Below are positions 45,341-55,561 of a stretch of 64,000 bases of DNA, piece after piece. The translations under genes and the position numbers were made by a program. The notes under the pieces are model-generated. The model saw nothing but the letters and a program-made list of their open reading frames with translations. It was not told the origin of the DNA and did not search any database. Position 1 is the stretch's first letter. Every line of letters starts with the position of its first letter. The stretch is taken from positions 204,014,501-204,078,500 of the forward strand of contig CM057458.1 in the NCBI GenBank assembly GCA_016271365.2, in the 5' to 3' direction. The stretch is from Neoceratodus forsteri. Lineage: Eukaryota; Chordata; Ceratodontiformes; Ceratodontidae.

Positions 45341-46282
45341 CTGAACACCCCTGCCTTTACCCGTCCCCCACTTGTACATAGTTTCACCTGTTTATGTTTA
45401 TATGTTGATCTTTAAATATACATTTCTATTTTGATCGACTGCTGTGTTGGTCTCTGATTTGCAACTGGCTATGGGTGCTCCGTTGCAGGGGTGTACATGC
45501 CATCTGGGCTGGTATGGTCCTGGGTATATGTGTGTGTGTGTGTGTCCATGGGGAGGTATCACCAGCATAGCATTGACTTTCTGTTGGTCTTGCATTCTGC
45601 TGCCACCACTGCTGGGTGCACAGGGTGGGTCTGCTGGTATCTTCTCTGCAGCATGGGGTTGACGTGTGGCAGGGGGGATGCATGGTGTTTCCTGCAGTGC
45701 CAGTCACTGCACATGAGCGGTGTCTTGGGGTCACGGTGCACGGTGTGCTGTGCGTACGGGGGGGCTGATGTGCACTGTGGTTGTCAACCCCCTGTGTGTG
45801 GCACTCTCTGCCTGTCAGTGGTTGTGCTGGGGTGTCATGGCTCTGCTAGTGCATTGTTGACTTGTCCCCATGGGCACGTGGATCATCGTCCCACCCCAGT
45901 GATGCTGTGCTTGGGGTGTGCGGTGTGGTGTGGGTTCTGCAGTGTGTTCCTGTGCCCATGTGTGGCATGGCTGGCGGTGGGCCCCAGCCTGCCTCCCTGG
46001 ATATTGCAGTTCCATTGCTCTGGGGGCTGTGCTTTGACTATGGCAGCTCTGGAATGCTCAGCTGAGCTTCCATGGATTGCGCCATAGCGCAGCATTTTGG
46101 CTCAGCTTCTGCTTCCTGGTTGCGCGATGGCACAGTATGTGCGATATTGAGACGTTGGTTGCTTGCGCAATTTGCTCTGCTCCATGTTTGAATATCGCAC
46201 CTGTTGCGCATTTGCGCAACTGGTTTGCGCTTGCTCCTACTGTTGCGCCAGTTTTCAGCGCAGTTTGAATATCCAGGCCACT

Positions 46283-46569
46283 GAGTCATGGCTCATTTCC
46301 AGGTGTGACCCAGGGGAGAGGGAACAGGAAATACAAAAACAAAGGTTTATTCTGCATTAGTGTTTGGTACAAAGTAAAATGCAGACAGAATACAATTTAA
46401 CATGTTAGAGTTATCCTAGGGATAGTTCCCTCATCAAATAGTTTAAGCCCCTCCTACAGTTATGGGTCTCCATAGCAGCTGAAGGCCTCAAACAAGTTTT
46501 CTTGAGGAACTAGAAAAGCGCACAAACCCCATCAATGCAAGAATGGTTTAACCAAATCATATGTCTCAT
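46283..46569. other. No recognisable feature
   Basis: A 290 bp stretch between the Harbinger end and the 3' end of the minus-strand CR1-group LINE. No motif found. Confidence 0.4.
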
Positions 46570-46645
46570 AGGTATTTCTAGCTTTTGTATTTTCATCCTT
46601 AATGCTTGCCTTTTATTTCTCCATGTGTAATTTATATTTTATGCT

Positions 46646-47122
46646 TCAACTCATCCCTTTATGTTTGGCTAACATATATTCATCCAATTTATGTTTAAAA
46701 GATTCCATGTTTGCACTGTCCACTACCTCTAGTGGTAGTGCATTCCATGTTGCAACCACTGTCTGGCTAAACCAATATTTTCTTGGTAGTGTTTTCCATT
46801 TTTGAATTGCTAATTGAAAAGGGTGTCTCCTTGGTTCATATCTTGATTTTTTTAAAGTCACCCCCAACTCATCCCTACATTTACTTTCCTGCATTACCCT
46901 AAACATTAGGCACATATCTCCCTTAGTCCTTCTAAACTCCAGGGTATACACGCCCAACTCTTGGAGTCTCTCCTGGTAGGACATCTCTCTGAGTCCATCC
47001 ACTGCTTTAGTTGCTCTGTACTGTTTCCCCTGCAACTTAAGGATGTCTTCTTTTTTGTATGGAGCCCATACTTGGGAGCAGCATTCCAGGTTTGACCTTA
47101 CAAGGGCACCATACAGGGACAT
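46646..47122 (-). pseudogene. CR1-group ORF2 C-terminal domain
   Basis: An open frame of 158 codons: LYGALVRSNLECCSQVWAPY, ILKLQGKQYRATKAVDGLRE, YTLEFRRTKGDMCLMFRVMQ and VVATWNALPLEVVDSANME. This is the conserved C-terminal part of CR1-group ORF2, in the same frame phase as the last RT piece but separated from it by a stop. Confidence 0.87.
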
Positions 47123-47185
47123 GATTACCCTCCTATCTCTACTTGTTATGTGTTTTAATATACAATTTAATATCTGGTTACTTTG

Positions 47186-48198
47186 TTAAACTAATTTATT
47201 ACAGTGTGTGCTGAATTTTAGGTCTGTACTGATTGTAACCCCCAAGTCTCTTTCTTCAACTGTTTCCCTTAATTCAGTGTTTCCGATTTTGTATGTATGT
47301 CCTATATTGTTTTTCCCCATGTGCATAACTGTGCATTTGGCACTATTTAGTTCCAGTTTGCTCATTTTGGTCCAACTATTGATATTGTCCAACACATTTT
47401 GTATATTAGTAATATTTTCCTTTGTATTGGCAATAGCACCAATCCTACAATCATCTGCAAACTTCGTCACCCAGATATCCTTGTAATCTTTTTTAAATGA
47501 TGTAATGAAAATATTAAAAAGGCAAGGACCCAAGACTGAACCCTGAGGCACCTCACTAGTCACTCTAGCCCAGTTTGACATCTCTCCTTGTATTATCACC
47601 CTCTGTCTCCTCTCATTTAACCAGGCTTCTATCCATTTATGTTATTGTTGAATTTGAATTTTTTCAGTGTATTTATAAGTTTGAAATGAGGAAGCTTGTT
47701 GAAAGCTTTTGAAAAGTCCAAGAATACCACATCCACAGAGTATCCTTCATCTAATGCCCTACTCACTTTTTCATAGACGACTAAGAGATTCGTCTGACAA
47801 GAACTAGCCTTCCTGAAACCATGCTGCACTGGATCCTGTAGGTCATTTTGTTCCGAATGCTCCATTATATGATCATTTAAGATGTTTTCCAATACTTTCC
47901 CCATAACGGAGGTGAGATTCACAGGTCTATAATTTTGTTGTTCTGTTCTTGCCCCTTTTTTAAAAGTAGGAACCAGTAAGGCTTCCCTCCACCCTTGCAG
48001 TACCTCTCCTTTGTCTAAGGAAGTCTGGAAGATGAACGTCAGGGGTGCAGCTAGTTGTTCAGCTAATTTGTTTATTACCCGTGGGTGGATTTCATCAGGT
48101 CCTTGTGATTTATTTATATTGATTTTGTTTAACCTGTCTAGTACTTCTTTTACTTTGATAATGATATGCCCCGGTGTAGAATTTATGTTGTCCCTCAA
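47186..48198 (-). pseudogene. CR1-group reverse transcriptase
   Basis: Two frames, 48198-47629 and 47599-47186. They carry INKSQGPDEIHPRVINKLAE, LVPTFKKGARTEQQNYRPVN, DPVQHGFRKASSCQTNLL, VVFLDFSKAFNKLPH (the usual Asp of AFD is Asn), EVPQGSVLGPCLFNIFI and the intact catalytic KFADDCRIGAI, then LELNSAKCTVMHMG and ERDLGVTIS. A frameshift near 47610 and the Asp to Asn change indicate inactivity. The C-terminal region at 46646-47122 belongs to the same protein. Confidence 0.9.
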
Positions 48199-48551
48199 GT
48201 ATCAGTACTGAAAACCAAACAAAAGTATTTATTTTGGATCTCCACTGCTTCCTTATTGTTTAGGACATTTCCTTTTTTATCTCTGAAAGGCCCTATATTG
48301 TTTGTAATTTTCTTTTTATTATTTATGTATGTGTAAAAGGTCTTATAATTATTCTTTATTTGTACTGCCAATTTGAATTCATGTTCTTTTTTTTTGCCTT
48401 TTTAATAGCCCTTTTTACTTGTCTGACAAAAGTTCTGTATTTAATTATGTTTTGTACATTTTGTCTTCTTTTGGTTTTCTGATACCATCTATTTTTTTGG
48501 TTTATTAGTTTCTTAATCCTTGGGTTTAACCACCTGGGAGCATTTTTTATT

Positions 48552-49385
48552 TTATTGGCATATTTTTCTTTTAGGTATACAATTTTGAATTGTCTTCCCT
48601 AGTTTTTCCACAAGTATTTTCAACATCTCATTTACAGTTTTGTTTTCTAGTTCTATTTCCCAATTCCATTGAGTCATAGTCCTCATAGAGAGAAAGTCAG
48701 CCCTATTAAAATTTAACAAAGTTGTTTTCCCTGTGCTTATTTCTTTTAACCCTTCCTTGATTTTAAAATAGACTATCTGATGATCATTATTTCCTAGTGG
48801 GCTTCCAATTTTGATCTCATTAACTGAGTTTCCCATGTTTGTCAGTATTAAATCCAAGGTACTTTCTACTCTGGTTTTCCCCAGTACCAATTGCTCGAAC
48901 CCGACTTGACCAAATGTTTCAGGAAACAATTTTTCAGTTTTTGTAAATCCTACTTCGTTTCCCCAGTCTATTCCTGACAAATTAAAGTCTCCCATATGTA
49001 TTATTCTATCTCCAGGGTCTAGATTTTTTAAGATGTTTAGTATTTTCTCATCATTTTCATATGTGATTGAAGGTGGTCTGTACAATAGTCCTAGTTTTAT
49101 CTTGGGTGAGTTTTTTGGTATTAGTTTTATCCACAGTATCTCAATATCATCCTCTACCCTTTTTATTTCTTCACACTTTATTGTTTCATTTATATAAATA
49201 GCGATGCCTCCGTCCTTTCTGTATCTCCTAGATAGAGAGAACAAATTGTACCCTGTGATATTTTTATCCCAATCATCATCCCTTGTCCACCAGGTTTCAG
49301 TAATTAGTGCAATTTGTATATGATTAGTACTTAGTTGGTACTGTAATCCATCAAATTTATTTGTTAGGCTCCTTGCATTAATCAT
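48552..49385 (-). pseudogene. CR1-group endonuclease domain
   Basis: An open frame of 277 codons: MINARSLTNKFDGLQYQL, IALITETWW, the acidic LGLLYRPPS, HMGDFNLSGIDW, STLDLILTN and GNNDHQIVYFKI (SDH box as NDH). Catalytic Asn, Glu, Asp and His positions of the APE-type endonuclease are visible. The reading is open upstream of the Met as well, to about 49475. It nicks target DNA for LINE insertion. It is followed after a frameshift by the RT. Confidence 0.88.
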
Positions 49386-49439
49386 TATCCCACTCCAACC
49401 ATCTTTAGCATCTTCATCATTTAGTTTTAAGTGTTTAAC

Positions 49440-49660
49440 TTCCCCTTCCCTTTTATCCAGTTTAAATGAAAATAAATGACTTTCTTGATTTTCTTACCCA
49501 ATATGCATGTACCAGCGTTATTTAAATGTAATCCATCATATTTAAAAAGGTTATTTCTAAACGTGTTTGTGTTGTCCATGAAACCAATATTGTTGTGTCT
49601 ACAGTATGAACGTAGCCAAATGTTTAGTTTATCAAATGAGTTTTGTAGCTATCAATGAAC
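49440..49660 (-). pseudogene. CR1-group ORF1, SGNH hydrolase C-terminus
   Basis: The minus-strand reading LRSYCRHNNIGFMDNTNTF is followed by YDGLHLNNAGTCILGKKIK, which is block V of an SGNH hydrolase with the catalytic Asp and His intact (YDGLHLN). It ends ~50 bp before the start of the endonuclease reading, with the two frames overlapping. The rest of ORF1 is missing. Confidence 0.72.
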
Positions 49661-49854
49661 AAATTAGTCACTCAGTAATGAACAGACTAGACAGTTTTGG
49701 TGAAGTCTGGGGCCCCTTCCTTAAACTGAACATCAACTAAATGCTTAATCCTGTTAGAATGTTTTTGAGTATTATCTCCTTTTGGTTTCTTAACCGTGCT
49801 GTTTGTACAGTATGTTAAGTAATGTGGCTGTTGGTTAACTAGGATCTGCATCTT

Positions 49855-49935
49855 ATCCATCAGGTAGGGAAAATGGGCAGACTAGGTGTGCCAAGCGGTC
49901 CTTATCTGCCATCAAATTCTATGTTTCCATGTTAA
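49855..49935 (+). repeat. CR1 3' end fragment
   Basis: tgggcagactaggtgtgcca followed by gcggtccttatctgccatca and ttctatgtttccatg is the standard CR1 3' terminus. A severely 5'-truncated copy. Confidence 0.8.
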
Positions 49936-50149
49936 GACAATCTATTTGTTTATTTGTGTTACTGATATCCTTTTTGCCAATGTATTACCTTCCTAATTTC
50001 TTAACAAATCTTAAAATAATATCTTAACAAAATGACTTTTGCTATAAATGTATGCCAAGCTGTTGGAACATGTTATTCTACCAAAGTAAATAGAAATCTG
50101 ATCTTGATAAAAAAGAAGGAAAGTGTGAGTGTAAAAGTAAAAGTATTGC

Positions 50150-50345
50150 AATGTTATGAGTAAATATTGAAAGATTTCATCTGTTCATAACGTTGTTTCT
50201 TTTTCCATTTGTGACCTAAATGCTCAATAATCTTTTCATTATATCTCCTTATGAACATGACAGGTCTCATATATGAAATCCTGTCCAAAATGTCATTTTG
50301 TGACACAAGTGTGAAAAGACGTTTTGGGGCGGATTTTAAAAAATG
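50150..50345. repeat. ~275 bp satellite unit, left fragment
   Basis: tatgagtaaatattgaaaga, then tttttccatttgtgacctaaatg, then gaaatcctgtccaaaatg parallel the units at 52125-52760 (tgagattgtgaccctaaatg, tattgtccaaaacatgattt). The LINE at 50346-52120 separates it from the rest. Confidence 0.65.
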
Positions 50346-52120
50346 ACACGTCATGTTCGCCAGGTGTATAAGCGACATAGTTACTCCTATCCACAAGGAG
50401 GGACCACACCACAGCTGGGAACTACTGCCCCATTTTATCACCTACCCCCCTCCAAGGCCATGGAGAGGCTCATCTCAGACCAACTCACTGAGCACCTCAC
50501 TAAGTGCAATCTCCTATGGCAAGAACAGCACGGCTTCCATAAATCCCACAGCACCACCTCAACACTGCTGGAATTCTCTTCAGCCATGCACCCAGCCCTT
50601 GACAAAAGTGATCCAGCAGGAGTGGTCTTTGTGAATTTGTCAAAAGCCTTCAACACCATGAACCACTCCCTCCTCGTATCCATCCTCTCCCACTCCTGTC
50701 TTTCCCAAAAGGCCACTAGCTGGTTCACTCATTATCTTACTGACAGGTCTCAACAAGTTAAGATTGGAAATGCACTCTTCTCCCATCTTCCAATCAGATC
50801 AGCCCGTTTCCTAAATACTCTCCCAGCACCTGCATATGAAAAGTACTCCCTCTATACTGACAGATGCAGTCCTCTTATCCTCCCACTCCGACCCTCATAT
50901 GCTCCAGCTATCCCTCCAGAAAGCCTTCTCTGCTGCTGAATCTTGGTTTTCTGAGCACCGCCTAGTATTAAACTACAAGAAAACCAAAGTTATGGTGTTT
51001 GCTCACCATCAGAGCAAGCACAAAAGCCATCCTCTGCATATCATCAAATTCCAGCTACAGCCCCTCGATCAGGTAGACACCTTTAAATACATAGGTATTA
51101 CCTTGGTCTCCTCCCTTAACTACCATGAGCACATCCATCTTCTTAGTACAGCCATAAATACCAGAATAGGTCTTATTCACTGGCACAAGCACTGCCTCAC
51201 CCCAGGGCCCTCCACCTGGCTGTCCCCTCCTCTATCCTCTCCCTTATTGACTATGGCATTCTGCTCTATAGCACGGCTGACAATTCCTCCTTCCATCGAA
51301 TAAGAATAGCCCTGAACAAAGCCTGCCACTTAGTACTGGGTTGTGACCATTCCACACACCTGCTCCCTTTACAGTATCACTAACTGGCTCAACTTTGATG
51401 CTAGGCTTAAGTATCAAACTTGCCTCACTACCAAAAAGATCTCCTCAGGGCTATCCCCACTGGGTTTCTCCACCCTTCTTCAACCTGCCACTGTCCTAAA
51501 AACCACCCTCAGTTCATCTGTCCCACTTCCTGATTCCCTGGGGATGCACCTCCCTCTTTCAAAGAACTTTCAGCTACAGAGCCCCTCTCTAGATGAACAC
51601 CCTTCCTAGTACCGTAGCCACTAAAAATAAGCTTGGCTGCTTCAAATCTCTCCTTAGGGAACACCTTCTATCTTCTAGCACCTGTGACTGCTACTAACCA
51701 TGGTTGCCTCCCCAGTCTCCTTCCTTATCCCCACCCTCCCTCCCCTATTCTCCCTCCCTTCCCAACAATGGATTTTCATCCTGCCCTAGTTACTATGGCC
51801 TCACCAGTTAGCTCAAGTAGTCTTTAATTGCTACAGTATATCATTGGTGTTATAGAATGCTGAATATGTACCCCTCTATGTAAAAAAAAAAATCTCTGTG
51901 TTTATGAGTATTTACCTGTAAACCCTGTGTACCCAAGCTCATTACTTTTATGTTTATTTTACCCTACTGTGATGCATTGTGCCACAATGTTTTCCTCTCT
52001 GTTTCATCTATTCCTGTATTTTGTCTGATTGTATGTTCTCTGACAAGGAACCTTTATAAATGAGTCTCTGACTCAAAGTTATGTCCAATATGCTCAATAA
52101 ATAAATAAATAAATAAAAAT
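50346..52120 (+). mobile_element. L2/Rex1-like LINE, truncated, with AATA tail
   Basis: A plus-strand RT fragment ends in (aaat)n at about 52096-52120. It lies inside a satellite array. Motifs such as VNLSKAFNTMNHSLLVSIL and the AATA tail fit the L2/Rex1 side of the CR1 group. Confidence 0.72.
50400..51609 (+). pseudogene. L2/Rex1-like reverse transcriptase fragment
   Basis: MERLISDQLTEHL, then QHGFHKSHSTTSTLLEF, VVFVNLSKAFNTMNHSLL (from DLSKAFDT-NH) and FTHYLTDRSQQVKIG, followed by a deletion of the PQGS block. The ILTDAVLLSSHSD segment (about 50850) corresponds to YADDTVL, with the Asp pair damaged. It continues SEHRLVLNYKKTKVMVF and FKYIGITLVSSLNYHEHI. C-terminal pieces are at 51343-51609 (TNWLNFDARLKYQTCL). 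The fragment lacks an endonuclease. Confidence 0.8.
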
Positions 52121-52765
52121 GACTATGTTGAAAATGTGGTGTCAAAATCTGGTAAGATAACAAATCTGGAAGAAAACATTGAAGAATTGCAATGTTTCTT
52201 CATAGCTTTGTCTTTTTTGAGGTTTTTATCTCAAATTTACATCATACTCTTTTTATTACCCCCACCTTATGAACAACACAGATGAAATGTTTTAAATCCC
52301 ATCTGAAAGGTGATTCCATGGAGTGACTGCAAAAATGTGTTTCTGAGTGGAGTTAAAAAAAAATACACCTGCCTTGTTTATGAGACGGGGTAAACAAAAG
52401 GCTATGTGGACAATTTGGGGTCAAAATCTGGCAACATAGCAAAGTCATGAGTACACATTAAATAATTTCAATGTTTCTTCATAGCTTTGTTATTTTTTGA
52501 GATTGTGACCCTAAATGTTCACTACAGTCATTTTATTACCCCCACCTTATTATTAAGAGAGGTGGATTTTATAGAAATATTGTCCAAAACATGATTTTGC
52601 ATAGTGACTGCAAAAATACATTTGGGGGAATTTGAAAAAAAAAATCACTTACCTGGTTCATGAGATGGGGTGAAAAAAAGGCTACAGTATGTTGAAAACT
52701 CAAAGCAAAAATATTAAGAAATTACAAATTTATGAGTAAAAATTCAAAATGCATTACACAGCCAT
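52121..52765. repeat. ~275 bp satellite, about 2.3 units
   Basis: Units start at about 52126 (tatgttgaaaatgtggtgtc), 52401 (tatgtggacaatttggggtc) and 52686 (partial). Shared blocks include caatgtttcttcatagcttt and ttattacccccaccttat. The satellite is interrupted by the LINE to its left. Confidence 0.8.
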
Positions 52766-52964
52766 TAACTGAACTTACCATGTTTCAATCACTTCCTGAT
52801 TCGGCTCGGGAGCAGCAGGCCATGCCGGTGGAAGCAGCAGGATGTGCCAGTGGATCATATAGGAATGTGAGGAATGGGCTGTGGTTGATGGGTGCTGAGA
52901 GGGGGGTTGAGGTGGTGGTGTGAGGGCTGAAGTAAACACTGGACCATTTTTTTCTTTTCATTTG

Positions 52965-53692
52965 TAGGAAATGGGGCTCACGGGAAGTGACTGAGAGGTG
53001 GACAGGGAAAATGGCAGAGGGTGTGATTTTTTTAGAGACCGAGTATGAGAGGAAGCTACTGGAAGGTGAGTGGACTAAATGGCAGAGGGTCAGCTTTTTT
53101 TTTTTTTACAGAAGGAGCACTGTGGTAAGCAGTCAGGAGGTGGGTGGGCTAAATGACAGAGGGTGGGATTTTTGTTTTTACAGAGGGATCACAGGAGGAA
53201 GTGATTGAGAGGTGGATAGTCTAAACAGCAGAGAATGGGATTTCCATTTTTACTGAGTGAGCACCAGGAAAGTGATCATCAAGTGGGCAGGATAAATGGC
53301 AGAGAGTGGAAGTTTTTTTTTAGTAACGGAGCACCAGGAGAAGCAATCAGGAAGTGTCTGGGATAAACAACAGGGGGTGTGATTTTTTTTTTTACAGAGT
53401 GAACACTGAGGGAAGCAATCAGGATTGAGCATTGGGGAAAGTGATCAGAAGGCAGGCAGGCTAAGCAACAGAGGGTGAAATTGTGTTTTCACAGATGGAG
53501 AACTCGAGGAAGCAGTCAAGATGTCCGTGGGCTAAACAGTAGATGGTGGGATTTATTTACTGATGGAGCATGGTGAGAAGAGATCAGGAAGTGGGGGGTA
53601 AAATATCATAGGGTGATATTGTTTTTTTATAGATGGAGCACTAGGGGAAGTGATTAGGTTGAGGAAGGATGAGCAACAGGATGATCATGATG
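52965..53692. repeat. ~72 bp minisatellite, about 10 units
   Basis: The unit is roughly ggagcaccaggaggaagtga, tcaggaggtgggcaggctaa, atggcagagggtgggatttt, then a T-run and acaga. Examples start at 53110, 53181 and 53253. The T-runs vary in length between units. Confidence 0.88.
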
Positions 53693-53953
53693 CCACTCAG
53701 AGTCTACTGGGCAGCATGTTATAGATGAAAGCATGCACCTGATAGATGCAATGCTATCCTTCCAATTATACAAAGTTAAGTCAAAGTTAAAGTTTATTTA
53801 TTTCAATGCATAACATTCTTAAGAATTATGACATTGTATATTTGGAATACATAAAAATACATTGGTTTACAATTTAATATTTATACAGTATAAAAAACAT
53901 TGCCACCATGGGACACATACTATTATTATCCTTTGTCTCAATTTAGTGCATCT

Positions 53954-55382
53954 TTATATATACCTAAATTTATACAAAACTATGCTAAAGAAATTTGCCA
54001 TCCAATAAATCATTAGTTTATCTGACAAATTCATCAAATACATAAATATTTCTTTATCATCTTTAAACTTCATTCCAAAGTGCAAATGTTTGATCCATGT
54101 ATGTCTTTCATTTTGTAAGTCTTCACAGTGCAAAATTAGATGCTGAATTGTTATTAATGGTTCATTATTACGCATACATTCTTTGTTAACCTTTCTATGC
54201 AGCCCTTATTTTACAATGAATGGGGAAATATCCCAATGAGGTGCCCAATCTTGCTATACTAAGGGCAATCCTCTGGGCAGTGTTCTTACAAAATAATAAA
54301 TATTGTTCAATGGTACCTGTGTTTGCAATTTGCTATACATCCCATTGTTATCACTGTAATGGATTTTATCAATATCTTTCTTTAAAAAAACTATCTGAGA
54401 TCCTCTGTAACCCTTCAGCCACAAATACATTAGGATTAGCATTTATCATCTCCAGTCTCACATTGTACATTCTGAACTGTCTCATTTTTTTTTGAATTAG
54501 AGCTTCAAATCAATTTAATCTGCATTCATTGTTTCCAGCACACCTTAGTATCACATCATTCCAGCATACCTTTGGTAATCTATTATTATCCATCATTATT
54601 ATTCTCTTCCATGAGTCTTTCATAAGTGTATAGCTCCTCTCAGGACTATTGCCTCTAACACTAAAGTATTTGTTTCCAATCTTAAGAAAGCTGTAGGTGT
54701 ATCTCTTGGTATGCCTAGTATCAATCAAGTATTTTGCACTTGTTCCAACTGAGTTGGATTAATACTTAAATGCCAGATTTCACTACCATATAGTAACTGG
54801 CCAATAACTTCAGAATTAAAGGCAGTGAACATTGCTTTGTATGAATCTTTAGAAAATTTATTGCCAAATCTGAATATTGCTATTGTTACTTGCTGAGCTG
54901 AAGAATGAGTATTATTTATTTGCTGCTTCCAATTTAGATTAACATCAAAATAAACACCTAAATATTTGTATATATCCACCATGTCTCTTTCTAGGCCCTC
55001 CATGCATCATGTATGTTTCTTAATATTTATATATATTTTTTTGCTGAATATCATTATCTTTGATTTACTTGCTTTTAGTTCCAATTCTAATTGGTTAAGT
55101 TGCTGAATTACAATGTGAATCCCTTATTTGAGACCCAGAGGGGTCTGAGATAGTATAATATCATCATCTGCATACATTAAAATTGATATTTTAATACCAT
55201 TAATTGATAGTAGGAATGTATCTTGTGTTTGATACTTTATCAATGAAAGTTTCTAAATATAAGTTGAATAATAAGAGAGCTATTACACATCCCTGCTTTA
55301 CTCCATGTGTGATAGGTATTGGGTCTGATAAAGTACCATCCTTGGTTAACTTAATTCTGGATTCAGTATTAGTATGCAACAT
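53954..55382 (-). pseudogene. LINE RT palm and C-terminal part
   Basis: DPIPITHGVKQGCVIALLLF (55320-55260) is the GV-x-QG block, followed in sequence by a MYADDDIILS-type catalytic box (about 55175-55140) in the same direction. Then KYLGVYFDVNLNWKQQI (about 54960), GQLLYGSEIWHLSINPTQLE (about 54800), CAGNNECRLN (54530-54510) and the terminal QHLILHCEDLQNERHTWIKH (about 54130). Three frames are used, so it is inactive. Confidence 0.75.
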
Positions 55383-55561
55383 GCATTATATACAGTAGCC
55401 AATCATTGAGTATCAATGCCCTTACTTTCTAATATTCCCACAGTATGTTTCTGTTAATATAGCCAAAAGTGACTCTGATATCAATGAAGCACACATATAT
55501 GTTTCTCCTACTTATATTAACATATATATATATCTGGAATATAGTTTAGAGTAAACACTAA

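Larger units (their letters stand above)
38811..46279 (+). mobile_element. Harbinger-type DNA transposon with three genes
   Basis: Ends pair as GGCCCAGATATTCAAA (38811) and GGCCTGGATATTCAAA (reverse complement ending at 46279), flanked by the 3 bp duplication ACT (38808-38810 and 46280-46282); a 3 bp target is typical of PIF/Harbinger. It contains a HARBI1-like transposase (+, 39282-40536), a Myb/SANT-like gene (-, 42621-41041) and a second, different Myb/SANT-like gene (+, 43539-45340). Subterminal regions and the central divergent promoter region are rich in TGCGCAA and GATATTC motifs. A CR1 fragment lies at about 44148-44768. Length without it is ~6.85 kb. All three genes carry breaks. Confidence 0.88.
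46570..49660 (-). mobile_element. CR1-group LINE, minus strand, relatively complete
   Basis: From right to left: the end of an SGNH-type ORF1 (49660-49440), the endonuclease (49385-48552), RT (48198-47186) and C-terminal domain (47122-46646), then a short AT-rich 3' part. Only a few frameshifts separate the pieces. The sequence is clearly different from CR1 copies 1 and 2 and more AT-rich, so it is another clade of the CR1/L3 group. Confidence 0.87.
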
